Part shown: positions 43,342-57,780 of the stretch, in pieces
Layout of the letters: the number at the start of each line of letters is the position of its first letter
How positions within the stretch are numbered: the first letter of the stretch is position 1
Notes under the pieces: model-generated
Database searches by the model: none
The model's input: only the letters and a program-made list of their open reading frames with translations
What the model was told of the DNA's origin: nothing
Position numbers and translations under genes: made by a program
Source of the DNA: Lolium rigidum
Lineage: Eukaryota; Streptophyta; Magnoliopsida; Poales; Poaceae
Assembly: GCF_022539505.1 (NCBI RefSeq)
Contig: NW_025900964.1
Coordinates: 117,333-181,332 of the forward strand
Length of the DNA: 64,000 nucleotides
Direction of reading: 5' to 3'

Positions 43342-43797
43342 ATGGCGACTGGGTCCGCGACCAAGGACTCCGCCGCCGCACCTCGCCGTTTCGCCTTGGC
43401 CTGCGGCGCGCTCAGCCAGTTCGTCAAGGCGTCCGGCGCGGCGGCGCGCGTGGCGGCTGCAGCGCAGGAACCCCACGGCCCGCCGGCCGAGGGCGCGCAG
43501 CAGCTGACGATCTTCTACGGGGGGAGGGTGGTGGTGCTCGACGGCTGCACGCCGGCCAGGGCCGCCGAGCTGATCCTGTACGCGACGGCGGCGGCCACTC
43601 CAGCTGCGCCGGCGCCGACGCTGGTGGACGTTCCGATCGCGAGGAAGATGTCCTTGCAGCGGTTCCTCTCGAAGCGCAAGGACAGGTGCGTCCCCGAGGT
43701 CGAGATGGCGCCGCCGCCGCCGCCGGCGAAGAAGGGCAAGACGGAAGCTTCCTCCTGGCTCGCGCTGGGTAGCTTAGGAGACATGCACGCGCAGTGA
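43342..43797 (+). CDS. JAZ: JAZ repressor, TIFY11-type, copy 3 (shorter, Jas motif without PY)
   Basis: 151 codons, intronless. It has [13 protein letters not shown] (residues 17-29), a ZIM domain with [15 protein letters not shown] (54-68) and the Jas core [20 protein letters not shown] (95-114). It then reads [18 protein letters not shown], so the terminal PY of the Jas motif is absent. The tail [15 protein letters not shown] is conserved. The region between the FVK helix and the ZIM domain is shorter than in copies 1 and 2. Jas-motif ends help nuclear placement and partner binding in this family, so copy 3 may differ in behaviour; the PIAR degron core is retained. Start chosen at 43342, homologous to the second Met of copies 1 and 2. 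Confidence 0.9.
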   Translation: MATGSATKDSAAAPRRFALACGALSQFVKASGAAARVAAAAQEPHGPPAEGAQQLTIFYGGRVVVLDGCTPARAAELILYATAAATPAAPAPTLVDVPIARKMSLQRFLSKRKDRCVPEVEMAPPPPPAKKGKTEASSWLALGSLGDMHAQ

Positions 43798-44105
43798 TCG
43801 GATTCATCGCATCAACATGACAACAATAACACCTACGTACATTGTACCGAGCTGCGACCTGTGGGATGCATGCATGCTCCTCTCCCTGCGAGCGCGGTGT
43901 CTTAGTTTGATCGTCGTACCCACGGCCAAGTACCCCACTAAAATTGTTGAACTGCGTGAATATTTATATGCGCATTGTATGTTTCTTAATTAGTACTCCT
44001 AAGCTACATGAAGTGGAAGAGGCAAGGCATCGTGATGAAGGATACTGCGGCAGTTCTGCTCTGCCACGACATGACCCGACGAAAGAAAAGCGTAATGATT
44101 TTGGA
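43798..44105. other. 3' flank of JAZ copy 3, no further gene
   Basis: Lacks the 3' similarity shared by copies 1 and 2. Short frames only. Confidence 0.55.
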
Positions 44106-44109
44106 AATG

Positions 44110-44235
44110 TCATTTCCAAAACCAGGGGGGCATGTGTTATCACCAGAATTTGACCGGATCAGAGGTTGTATGTCGCTACCACCAAACCAGGGGGGCATGT
44201 GTCATCGCTACCACCAAACCAGGGGGGCTGCGTGA
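44110..44235. repeat. Short tandem repeat AAACCAGGGGGGCATGTG
   Basis: Three imperfect copies of a unit with CCAAACCAGGGGGGCATGTG and ATCGCTACCA. No function seen. Confidence 0.7.
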
Positions 44236-44748
44236 AGGAGTATGTACTACCTTGGTTCCAATAAATAATTTTTTTCTTCTTCTAAAAGTCAAACTACATG
44301 AAGTGTGGTCAAGTTTTTAGGAAAAAATATTATCATGTACATCCAAAATCAACACCTTTAGATACACCATCAATTATTTTTTCATTTGATATGTATATGA
44401 TATAGCGGTCTTTGATAGTTTTTTCTATAAGTCTGATCAAAATTTATTTAGCTTTACTTTTAAGAAAATTTTATTCATTGGAATTTAGGGGTAACTGAAC
44501 TACCGTATTGCCAAGTTGCCTTACAATTATTTATTTAGTCTCTTGCTACTCCCTATGTTCACAATTATTTTGGGTTCCGGGTCTAGTCAAAGTAACATTT
44601 TAGTCAAATGAATTATATATTTCATTTGATATCTATATGATATCATGGTTTTGATAGTTTTTTCTAAAAATCTGGTCAAACTTTAATTAGCTTGACTTTT
44701 GAAAAAAATGAAATATTCATTGCAATTGAGTGGTAAGTGCTCATGCTA
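44236..44748. repeat. Diverged Stowaway-like MITE cluster
   Basis: Repeated words CTTGACTTTT, TGGTCAAACTT, TTTGATAGTTTTTTCT and CATTTGATATCTATATGAT indicate two or three related, partly degraded MITEs in tandem, similar in layout to the better preserved copy at 44749-45007. Borders are uncertain. Confidence 0.5.
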
Positions 44749-45007
44749 CTCCCTCTGTTCACAATTAATTTTTGCATTTCAGGTTTACTTGAAGTAAAAT
44801 TTTATAAATTGTACTAAATATGTAGGAAAAAAATATCAACATCCACAATGTAAAAGTTACGGTATTACAATCGTCATCATCTATATTTCATACCATATCC
44901 ATTTGGTAGTATGGTTGTTGATAATTTTCTCTATGTTTTCTGGTCAAACTTGATAACATTTGACTTTGGAAAAACTCAAAACGCTTACTAAATGAAAACG
45001 GAGGGAA
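44749..45007. mobile_element. Stowaway-like MITE
   Basis: Left end CTCCCTCTGTTCACAATTAA; right end ACGGAGGGAA. Inverted repeats of the Stowaway type flanked by TA (44747-44748, 45008-45009). 259 bp, AT-rich, no ORF. Confidence 0.7.
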
Positions 45008-45009
45008 TA

Positions 45010-48000
45010 TATGGAGTACTTTCTCTGTTCCATATTAACTATCGTGTTTATAAACAATTTACATAAACCTACAAAAGTTAATAATAAATGTGAATAGTAT
45101 GGTGTGGGCAATGTGTCTGCATGGGCATTAGCCTTTAGTTGCTAGTAGGTACTACCAATTCGTTAAGATCAAGAAATTTCATTATTCATCTCATTAGTTA
45201 TTGCATACACCAATAGTTTTACATGCATGAGAGAAAAGAGAACATGCAGAACATGCATTATGGAAAAGGGTGCAATAAAAAAAGATAATCCTCATAATGT
45301 CAAACCACGGGTCTGCTGGATCGTCTGTTTAATAAGATATGGGATTGCAGGTTCGATGTGTCACCTAAAGGGGTTATTGACCACCCTTCGTGGCCTGCCT
45401 CTACTGAGTTCGGAAATCAAAAGAAAGTCACATGTTGCTCCTCAGAAAACACGTATAGTGGCCTTCATCGATAGGACACGCACTCCAGTGTATGCGTTAC
45501 AAGGCAACTAGCATTTGTCATGGAAGTTCGTGGAAGAATAACCAACGCCGATGTGAAGATCAGTCTCATTTCTTTAAAAAGTTTGGGAGCAGAGCTGAAA
45601 AAGATGGGAATTCCAACGATTCATCGTTCATTAAAATGACAATCGCTCTTTGTGATGCTGCAGATAATTTAAAAAAAGCTCATAGGCCGTATAATCCCTA
45701 AGGGAGGGAGAAACTCCCGCAGCTAAAGCCATCGCATCATGCATGCTACATGTGTCGGACGTACGCATGCATCCCACTTCGACTAAATAATTTTGGAGCT
45801 GCGCACCTAATTGTTTAGCAGATGGCATTGAGGAGGCGTGCAAGTGAAAATGTGCAGCTTACAGAACACCCAAAGCTATCGAGTAGTGGGGAGAGCATGG
45901 ATGGATTTACCGTAGTGGACGCGAATTTTTGGCACATCGGTGCTATGTACCCCAAAATTTGTAGTAATTTCAAAAAATGAAAAGAAGATCCGAGTCCTCT
46001 TGAAGACAAAAGATGACAAACTATTGTACTTGTATAAAATTGTTTGGGCTCGAAATGATTTCTATGGTATCCTGGGCAAGAAAGAAAAATTTATGACGAT
46101 ATAGCATGAATAGTACATATACATGGGAATTACGATTTTGTCTTTTTTACCCAGGATACAATGATAGCAATTCCCTCGTGATTTTTTTATACAAGTACAT
46201 TACTTGATCATCTTTGGTTCTCAAAATAATTCAATTCTTTTTGTAATTTTATTAAATTACTTTTTCTTTTCGGATGTTTGGCACCCATGATCATGGATGT
46301 ATTTTCCATAGTGGGGAGTGTGAGCTACGGGGCATGTAGCTGCCCACTCAATTTTACCATCTTTGAAAAATGCCGAGCTAAATAGTAACCTCTTTATCCT
46401 AAAAAGGTCATCGATTTGTAAATATAAATGTATCTAAATTTATAATATTTTTTGGACAGAAGAAGTAGTACTAATGATTTGGCACAGCTTAGCACCCTTT
46501 TCCCCATCTAAAATTGAGTGTCCTGGGTCCGCCCAGTAGGTAGCATGTGATCGACACAGCTCAAGTACGGAGTCATGGATGTCACGCGGCAGCAGCACGC
46601 GCGACGCGCCGGCCGGGGCAAAGGAGAGAAATAGTTAGCTGCTCGGCACGTTCCCCGCGGCCCATCCATCGGCAGAGCACGCGAGCAATGGCCAATGGAA
46701 ATGGAAATGGCATGACGCGGCCGGCCGGGGGGACAAAACAATGGCTTGCCGGCGCGCGCTGGTTGGGAGGCGAGCTTTGTGTGCGCTGCTCTTTCGGGAC
46801 CGAGGTCACATACTCACATGTACGTGAACGTGACTTCAAGGGCTGATCCAGGGCGAGGTCAATTAACGACTGCATGCAAATGTCACGAGTTGACATTTGC
46901 TTTGTAGCTAATGTACTCGTGTTGATCATAACAGTGGTGCTGTGGTGGCCGTGGCACACGAGATAGAACTACCAGACCTAGCTGTTGAATGTCTCAGTCA
47001 CGGGAATATAAATGTCTCGGCCAACCCGTCACCCAAACGCCGTTAAGTTTAGCCATACATATTACAATGCCCCAGTGAATAGAATGAAAATCAAATGGAA
47101 GAGGGATCAGATCATCTGTGGCGGGTGTTGGCACTGGTGTTGGCTGCGGCTCTCCATGGAAGAGGGCCCAACACCGACGTTTGTGCCTTCCTTGGTTGCA
47201 AGATGGCGGTCCGCTGGTCCATGCTAAATTAATAAAATAAAAGTAGTTTGGATTATTTGAATTCGTTGAAAATTTTGAATGAAAAGAAACTCTTGGTGAC
47301 CTGTTTGAATTTTCTCAACTTTGATTTAAAAACATTTTATATGAGTGGGTTAACACGACCAACTTGTTTGTAACTTTCTCCTACCATTTGGATTCCTTGG
47401 TGGCATTTAAAATTAATTGTCCAATCTCACTTGAATCATTAAAGAGAGGGAATAAAATAACTTTTTCGAATTATGGTGGAGTACTTTTAATGTCTCATTT
47501 GACTATTAAATGTCATTATTTGAATATGTGGACCCTTCAAAATGTTTTCCCACAACTTATTTTAAGAGAGAGAGAAGATAATATGACTTCTTCATTTCAT
47601 TTGGATGTCAAGATGATTCTCGTATGAACTTATAGTTTTCTGCATTTTTTCGCATGTTTGAATTGACTGAGGATATTATATAAAACCCAAACTATATTTG
47701 GAAAATTGCATGAATAGCCATGTGTGGCCAAAGTGCATATAGATATTTTCTATAAATAAATTTTGTACTAAAACAATGTTTTCTAAATCCAATAGAATTT
47801 TTGAATTTCTATATATTTTCCTAATTTGGTTGAGTTGAATTTGAGCACGTTTTTAAGACCTTTATGAAACAGAAAAAAAAAACGAATTGGAAAATAAAAA
47901 TGAGACCTAAGGAGTAAGGACCCAACTGCCGGCCATATTTCTCTCCCTGCGTGCACGCATGCAAGCTGGCCCAACTCAGCCGTACTAAAGCCACAGCGAG

Positions 48001-48040
48001 CAGCCCACCTCTCTCTCTCACGTTATTTTTTTCCCCTTCC
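45010..48040. other. No gene recognised
   Basis: About 3 kb of mixed intergenic DNA. Frames of 60-140 codons occur, the longest on the minus strand at 46582-46959, without domains, conserved motifs or internal paralogues. 45227-45700 reads as short plus-strand frames (MREKRTCRTCIMEKGAIKKD) that might be a decayed gene, but I cannot identify it. 46300-47000 is GC-richer and carries CGCC/GGCCGG words. Confidence 0.5.
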
Positions 48041-48045
48041 TCTTC

Positions 48046-48260
48046 AGGGGTGCTCCTATTCACCGAGCTGGTCGGTGGCAGCGAACCCACCGCACACGGG
48101 AACTGCTTTATACCGACCTGGTCGGTGCGTAACAGCCACCGACCACCCCCCTGGTCTTTGTTGGGCCGGCCCATGTTTCGTTCGACTGATTCGTTTCGCT
48201 GTTTCGCTGTTTCGTTCGACTGATTCGTTTCGCTGTTTCGTTATCGAGCTGAGTTCGATT
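48046..48260. repeat. Possible transposon border with ACCGACC/GGTCGGT inverted motifs and TTTCGTTCGACTGATTCG direct repeats
   Basis: Several short facing words (CACCGAGCTGGTCGGTGGC, ACCGACCTGGTCGGTGCG, CCACCGACCACC) are concentrated in 48055-48155. Direct repeats of GTTTCGTTCGACTGATTCG follow (48175-48240). The sharp change in composition, from GC-rich to the AT-rich DNA that continues to 62900, suggests a border of a large element. No partner end is visible in the window. Confidence 0.4.
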
Positions 48261-49639
48261 GTCATCGGTAGCAAATGGAATTTCGCTGTTCGGTGGACTG
48301 CTTCTGAACGGAGCAAGTTCGAATCTAGTTGCTAGCAATTTTTTCAGTACGTTTGATTATTTGGACAGCACATTTGATTCTCACACTAGCGTTTCATCAA
48401 ATTCGTGACAGTTTACTGAAAATATACAAAAAAACAGATATAGGAAAATTCATATATAATAAATTTGAATCTTCTGTCTACAAACATATTGTATGAACTG
48501 AAATTTATATACAAACAACAGTTATCAATCTAATAACCGCTTGAAACAGTTTTCAGATTTGATAGATTTCAAATACGAAATTTAAAAGAAACATAAAGAA
48601 AAACAAACTGTAAAGATCAAAGTAAGAAGCATTATTAGATCAAAAGGTAAGTTGTAAATTCAGCTAACACAGCCTTGAAAAATGGTAGAGGAAATTTGAA
48701 AATGTCTCATCTGCCAACTTGAAATGCCAAGTATACATAAGACAGTTAAGCTACATAAGTCAAAAATATATGGAAAAATATGTTTAATACGAGGGGAAAC
48801 TCTCTCGTGATGTTAAAATTTGTTCATCTGATATCTTAAATGGTGAGAACCTCTCGCAAAAAAAGCATAGCAGTGCTTGTAACTTGACAAAATGATCATC
48901 TCCATGCTTCTCTGGGAAATCTACATTTAAATAGATATTAGGGAAAATGTTAGAAAATCCTGATGGTAATGTTTGAAAAACCTGAAGCAATTCTACTATG
49001 TAGTACGGATAATGAAAAACTGAAGCATTAACACAAACATTTATCATAGTCAGTTGAACTGGAGGGCGGATTACTAAATTTATGAACTACTTAATTTGTT
49101 CCTTTTTCTCTGAAGCATTGGCGGGAGCTGGCAGGCAGAGGCTGGCCGTGGAGGTAGTGGTAGGCGGATTTCTGGAACCCTAAATCTAACCAACGACGAA
49201 AATGCCCCGACGTCGAGATGAGAAACACCAACAAACCTATAGCAACTGCAATGAAGAAACATCGAAAATAGTCCGCATCCTAACGCTGGGGGCGGATGAA
49301 GCTGGAAAGAGTGCTTGAGAAATAAATTGTTTATCTGTACAGGTAATAGTTATCAGCATCAAACCTATTGGTACAAAAACAGAGCTACACGTTTCTTCTT
49401 AGAAAGCGCAAAATGTATATAGAAAATGGGGTCAATGCTTTGTATTCTATGGAGTGAACTCTAAGCAATAGATCATGTTCACGACGCATTCTAGAGAAAA
49501 GAAACATAGTGAGATCTAATGCATATGAGATACCAATTCAGACAGAAAATGCATAGCAAAGTCTTTTGTTGAGATGAGCCTTTTCCATTTTGGAAGAAAA
49601 TCATATATTCAGAAAAGAAAAAAGTAACTTGAAAGGGAC
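48261..49639. other. No confident gene; possible 3' exons
   Basis: AT-rich. A minus-strand frame at 49047-48784 (IVELLQVFQTLPSGFSNIFP, NIYLNVDFPEKHGDDHFVKL) has a protein-like look and could be a fragment of another gene, but no domain is recognised. A second frame at 49262-49080 does not support a gene. Confidence 0.35.
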
Positions 49640-52600
49640 TTACAATTTCAATACATCATCTGCCTCCTTGAAAAATAAATGCCAACTTAATCAATGAAGA
49701 AGATGTGGAGCCTGTGAAAAAGAATAGACAAACTTTACATAAAAATGAATTGTCATGCTGTGGATTTCTATATGGTCAGTGCATAGAAGTTGATATATTA
49801 CTAAAAAATAACTATACTTACATGCTTTGAAATAAATTCTCGTGCTATTGGCACCTGTTGCTCATTAAATTTGTTTATCACTAGCTGACATGAGACTTTT
49901 TCTCGGATTGCTTGCAAGTCAACCTTTATACAGATTATAAAAAAGTTAAAAGAGATAGGAAAATAAGAATTCTAGATTTTACTATTGTATTTTGTAAACC
50001 ACGAAGTTCAAGAATTCTAAAATGGAAGAGTAAATTACATTTGAGAATTGTTTTACTTCAACTCCATTGTAGCACCTCATGTATTGGATCACAAAGATTC
50101 CAGAGTCATATCTGCGCTCAAAAGAGGAAAAATGGATATGCACTGTTAAGCTTATGTATAATTAAAACACAAGCAATAAAATGTTTAATAAAAAATAGAA
50201 AGCAGTGATTGTAATCACCTAAAGTTTTGTTTAGGAACATGAACATATTTAACACTGAAGTCATGTATGTTGAACTTGAAGCAACCAGGGTAACATTTGA
50301 CAAATAATTGTTTGAAATTGAATATCACAGTGTTAACTACTGCAGAGAACTTTCCTACTCCTGAATCAGGATTTAATACATCGAATGATTTATCGATGAA
50401 GTTTGCGACAATAAGTATCCACTCTTTCCCAATTGGACACGGAATGTGTACCTACATATAGTAGATTTCAAAAGAAAATTAATTGATACATTATGAGGAA
50501 AGTGAAGAAGTATTTTCTCATTATTAATTTAGGTGGAAAAAAGCAGATGGATAAAAAAAATACCAGTCCTGCGTTTTCCAATCTGTAGCCAACATAATCT
50601 AGTGAGAAAATCCTTTTATATTCTGGATCTGAACAATCCATGTTGGGGTCCATCAGTAATTTCTGTGCGAAGTTACAAAAGGAAGCAAGTACAGAATTTA
50701 AATTCAAATTCAGTCATTAAAAAAAGGGAGAAATGTCATGTGTCATATGATTAAGTAAGATGATACAAACCGTGACTTCTTTTATGACGACATGCATTAG
50801 GATTTCCTTGTCACCAATTTTTCCTTCTTTTTTACGATGAAGTTGCTCTGTTGTAGTTAACATGCCATAACAATCCATTACACAGGGGTGGATCCAACCT
50901 CCTGGGTTCATAGATAGCGCCAACGTTCTCTGATCTACCCATACTCTTTTAATTTCAAAAATTCTTGGGCTGTCAAAATAAAAGAATATGTTTTATATGA
51001 AGAATACATGCTACTCAGCAATGATATGTTGCATACTCATGTTGCAATTAGTTATATATGCATAGTTATATATGGAGTGATTAGAACAAGTACCTGCTTT
51101 CTGTTTTGGAGCTTATAAGTTTTGTGTAAAATTCATGCTCATATGCAGTGGCGAAAATAACTTGTTGCGGAGGTATGACAGGTTGCAAATTCATTTTGCT
51201 GCTAGGAATGAAAGGAGTTTTCAGCTTGATACTACTTTGTCCTCCTAATATTTCTTGCCCGCATTGATCAAGGACCATGTGTAAGAGAGGATCAATTGCT
51301 TTCAGTTTTGATCCTGGCTGCAAATTGAAAAAAATATGTAACAGATGATCAATTGCTTTTCAAATTGAAAAGAATACAATTTATACAAAATGCAAATAAC
51401 AAAAAGCACTAACCGAGGAATAGGTATGACCAGACATGTTTGCATTGTCTTCTTGGAATAGATTGAAACAAGGGAAATTTCCTTTATTTTCATCAGTAAT
51501 TGGAGGAATTCTTTTACCGAGAAGCCTTTCATTTAGAGAAAAAACGTATTTATCATCTCGATCTTTTCTCTGACCAATAGATTGCATGTTGTTTTTTGGT
51601 GTGACATTACCTATTCATGATTTTTTCATGAGTTAGTAATGCATTTGAAAAAAAATGCTATAAAGAATATCTATATATAAAAAAATAAATTTGAAGTCAA
51701 TTACTTATTTGGTTATTATTTGATAGAAGGTTCTCTGGTTTCCAATTTTCATTCTTGGTATTGAGAAATTCATTCAACTTCTCATCATTTCCTTAAACAC
51801 AAAAAAAGAAAAAAACAGAGTTAAAAAATATAGTGATATAGCATTATACTGAAAAAAATAGTTAACCATTCATGAAAAAATGAAAAAATGACAGTAACAA
51901 TTTTACCTTGAAATGTTTGTTCTGCACTTGGCAAGTAGAATTCAAAATTATCAAGAGAGAACTTGCAGTTCTGATCCATTGTTGGATATGATATCCTTTG
52001 ATTTTTTATTTCTAAAGATAGCTCTGTATGAATATGAAAAAAAGAAATAGTTGTTAATAAAATACAATATATTGCGTGTAGTTCAAAGTCAAAGAAATTA
52101 GGAGATGTAGTAGCATAAAATAAAAAACAGGGGACAAAGTAGTAGAGAAAGAGATTTCTAACCTTCTTTAAATTGATTAAGGTATTCGAGAACTGTACGG
52201 GTGTATCATTTGAATTGATTGTTGACACCATGTCGTTCGGATAAAGCAAACTTGATTCGTAATCAGGATAAAGATTTGGTAGATCAAAACCATCAAAATG
52301 TTCTCCAATTGAACAACCTTGACTGAACTTATATAGAATTTGATGGAAATCCCTTCTAGTATTGTAATTGTCTTTGGGAACTTGAATTTGATGGAAAAAT
52401 AACATATCCTGGAAGAATTGCTCCATCTGTTCTTCTGATACTTCTTTCTTCTGTTTGTATACAACCATTTCTGACTTGTTTTCTTCGGTTGTTGCATTCT
52501 CATTTCTTTGAGTAGAAAAATGCATTTCGTTCTCAAAAGTAGGATCAACTTCTTGTTTATTAGTTGTAGATGAAACTAGTTGAATGTCATCTACATAACC

Positions 52601-54054
52601 TCTAACAATTGGAATGAAGTTTTGAACCATTTTATGGAAGAAATTGTAAACCAGTGACTGCAACCTCTTCTTCTCCTTTATGTTGGAAAAAGGACATGGT
52701 ATGAGATATGAAAAGTATGAACATTATAAAAAAGTAATAAAAAGAAAATATGTAGCTGTTTGTGGTTAAAAATTATAAGTAATCATATGAGTTTCTGCTG
52801 ACCTGAAATGAAGCAATTCCTTGAAATTTTAGTTCCATGTAATCTTTTATTTCTGCAGGAATTTCTATTTGCTGCTTACTTCCTTTGAATGGTGTAGATG
52901 TTATGTGCTTTTTCTCCAAAAAGTGAAGTAGAAAAGGCGATATTATTGCTTTTGCATCTGAACTAGTGTGAGAATATGGTTTGTTAGCAGAAAAAAAAAT
53001 GTAGTTAGTACTTACAGATAGTCTTCCAAAACATTTGCTATTTCCTTGTTGTGAATCAAGAGCGATGTATGAGTTTACGACATGGGTTGTCCACGAGGGT
53101 AACCTTGGTACACTTGTTGCCCAAGTTGAACTACGAGGTTATTAGAAACTCAAAGTACGATATCCGTAGACATATAAAAAATAAAAGGAAAGAAGAACTT
53201 AGACGAGATATTGAAATTAGCACAACAAGTAATTTTCTTAACATAAATTAAGAAAATTATTTAATTTACCACTAATAGTATCTTGCAACCTCCGATTCCA
53301 ACTCTATGTTTTGCTTTTTCACGAACAGGAATTTCTTGATAGATCGTAACGAGGCAATTAAGTGTGAAAGAACACCGAGTCTAAGTTTGGGATTGAAGAA
53401 ATATCTTCCAAAATGTGATAATAAGCGAGGGTTTGGGATGCCGGATGCATTTGGATCAACGAAAGCGAGTAAGTAGTAAGAGCATGAAAATCACGATGAA
53501 AGAATCTTCATTCAAATCGGTTGATGACAAAGAACATAAATGTTGTACTTGTTGGAGTACTGTGTTTTCACAATGTTCATAATGAAATCCGAGCTTTCCA
53601 TTGATTCGGTTCGACTACGGCTTTTGGACCAGCGGGGAATCCTAGTATCATTTTTGCAGATTGAGATGTTAATGTGAAGGTGAAGCCATCTTCTAGTGAT
53701 AGAGTTGCAGAGTTTGTATCAAACTGGTACATTAGCCATTCAAAAATTTCTTGAACATTGCTATAGCACGAGAAACTAAGAATAGAACCAAAACCAAGCC
53801 TCCTGATGATATTTTTCTCCGTTGCGGTAATGTTGACAAAGCTTCAAGAAATATTCTTGTGTATTCTGAATTTTGCCGCTGAAAAGATATTCAAATACGA
53901 AATTATAGTCTTACTAGAAGAATTAAAATGTGAAAACAAACAAATGAGTTTAAAAAAAGTAGGCAAATACCTTATATTTCTTCTTACTATTCGTTGATAT
54001 GTCAGTGCATAGTATTTCCTGACCATCCCTTTTTTTATGATTAGTTGTTTCCAT
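49640..54054 (-). pseudogene. Ulp1-like (C48 family) gene with substituted catalytic residues, decayed
   Basis: A multi-exon minus-strand gene. Exon 1 (54054-53971, 28 codons) starts METTNHKKRDGQEILCTD and ends at a GT donor. Exon 2 starts at 53878 with RQNSEYTRIFLEALST, shifts by one base, then gives LGFGSILSFSCYSNVQEIFE and LTSQSAKMILGFPAGPKAVV, the N-terminal region common to grass Ulp1-like transposon-linked proteins. A second shift occurs near 53490 before DPNASGIPNPRLLSHFGRYF. Low-complexity exons follow (52663-51400). The C-terminal protease-like domain reads VHIPCPIGKEWILIVANF, FDVLNPDSG, then VPKQNFR joined over an intron to YDSGIFVIQYMRCYNG. A last exon ends EADDVLKL with TAA at 49642-49640. 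Compared with Ulp1 the active-site His, Asp and Cys align with Glu, Asn and Ser; the Gln is kept. SUMO-protease activity is therefore not expected. Confidence 0.75.
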
Positions 54055-54451
54055 CTACGAAATAAGATGGAAGAGATTTAAAAGTTATTTTACAGTTAAA
54101 AAGGAACAATAGGAACGAGAATAAAGATGTTGCAGGGATTAAAAATAGGAACGAGCACCGATTTTGAACAAATTTTTGTACTTGTTCTTACTTGTTCATG
54201 AATATAGACGATGAAAAATTGGTCTTAGCATAATATTTGACTGAGCAGTATAAAATTCGAAAAAAACGATGGTATAGAAACCAATGTTACAGTATACAAA
54301 GTAAATCTATACATGGTGGCTGCACACACATCTTTGTTTAACTGCCCTAACTATGGTATAGAAACCAATGTTACAGTACACAAAGTAAATTATGCCTTCC
54401 GAGGTTGAGCAACAATATTTTGAAAAAAAAAAAGAAAAAAGGATTGTAACT

Positions 54452-57780
<3,329 letters not shown>

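Noticed and set aside
53051..53251. 66-codon plus-strand ORF (MNQERCMSLRHGLSTRV)
   Set aside because: Lies antisense within the decayed Ulp1-like gene; no independent support.
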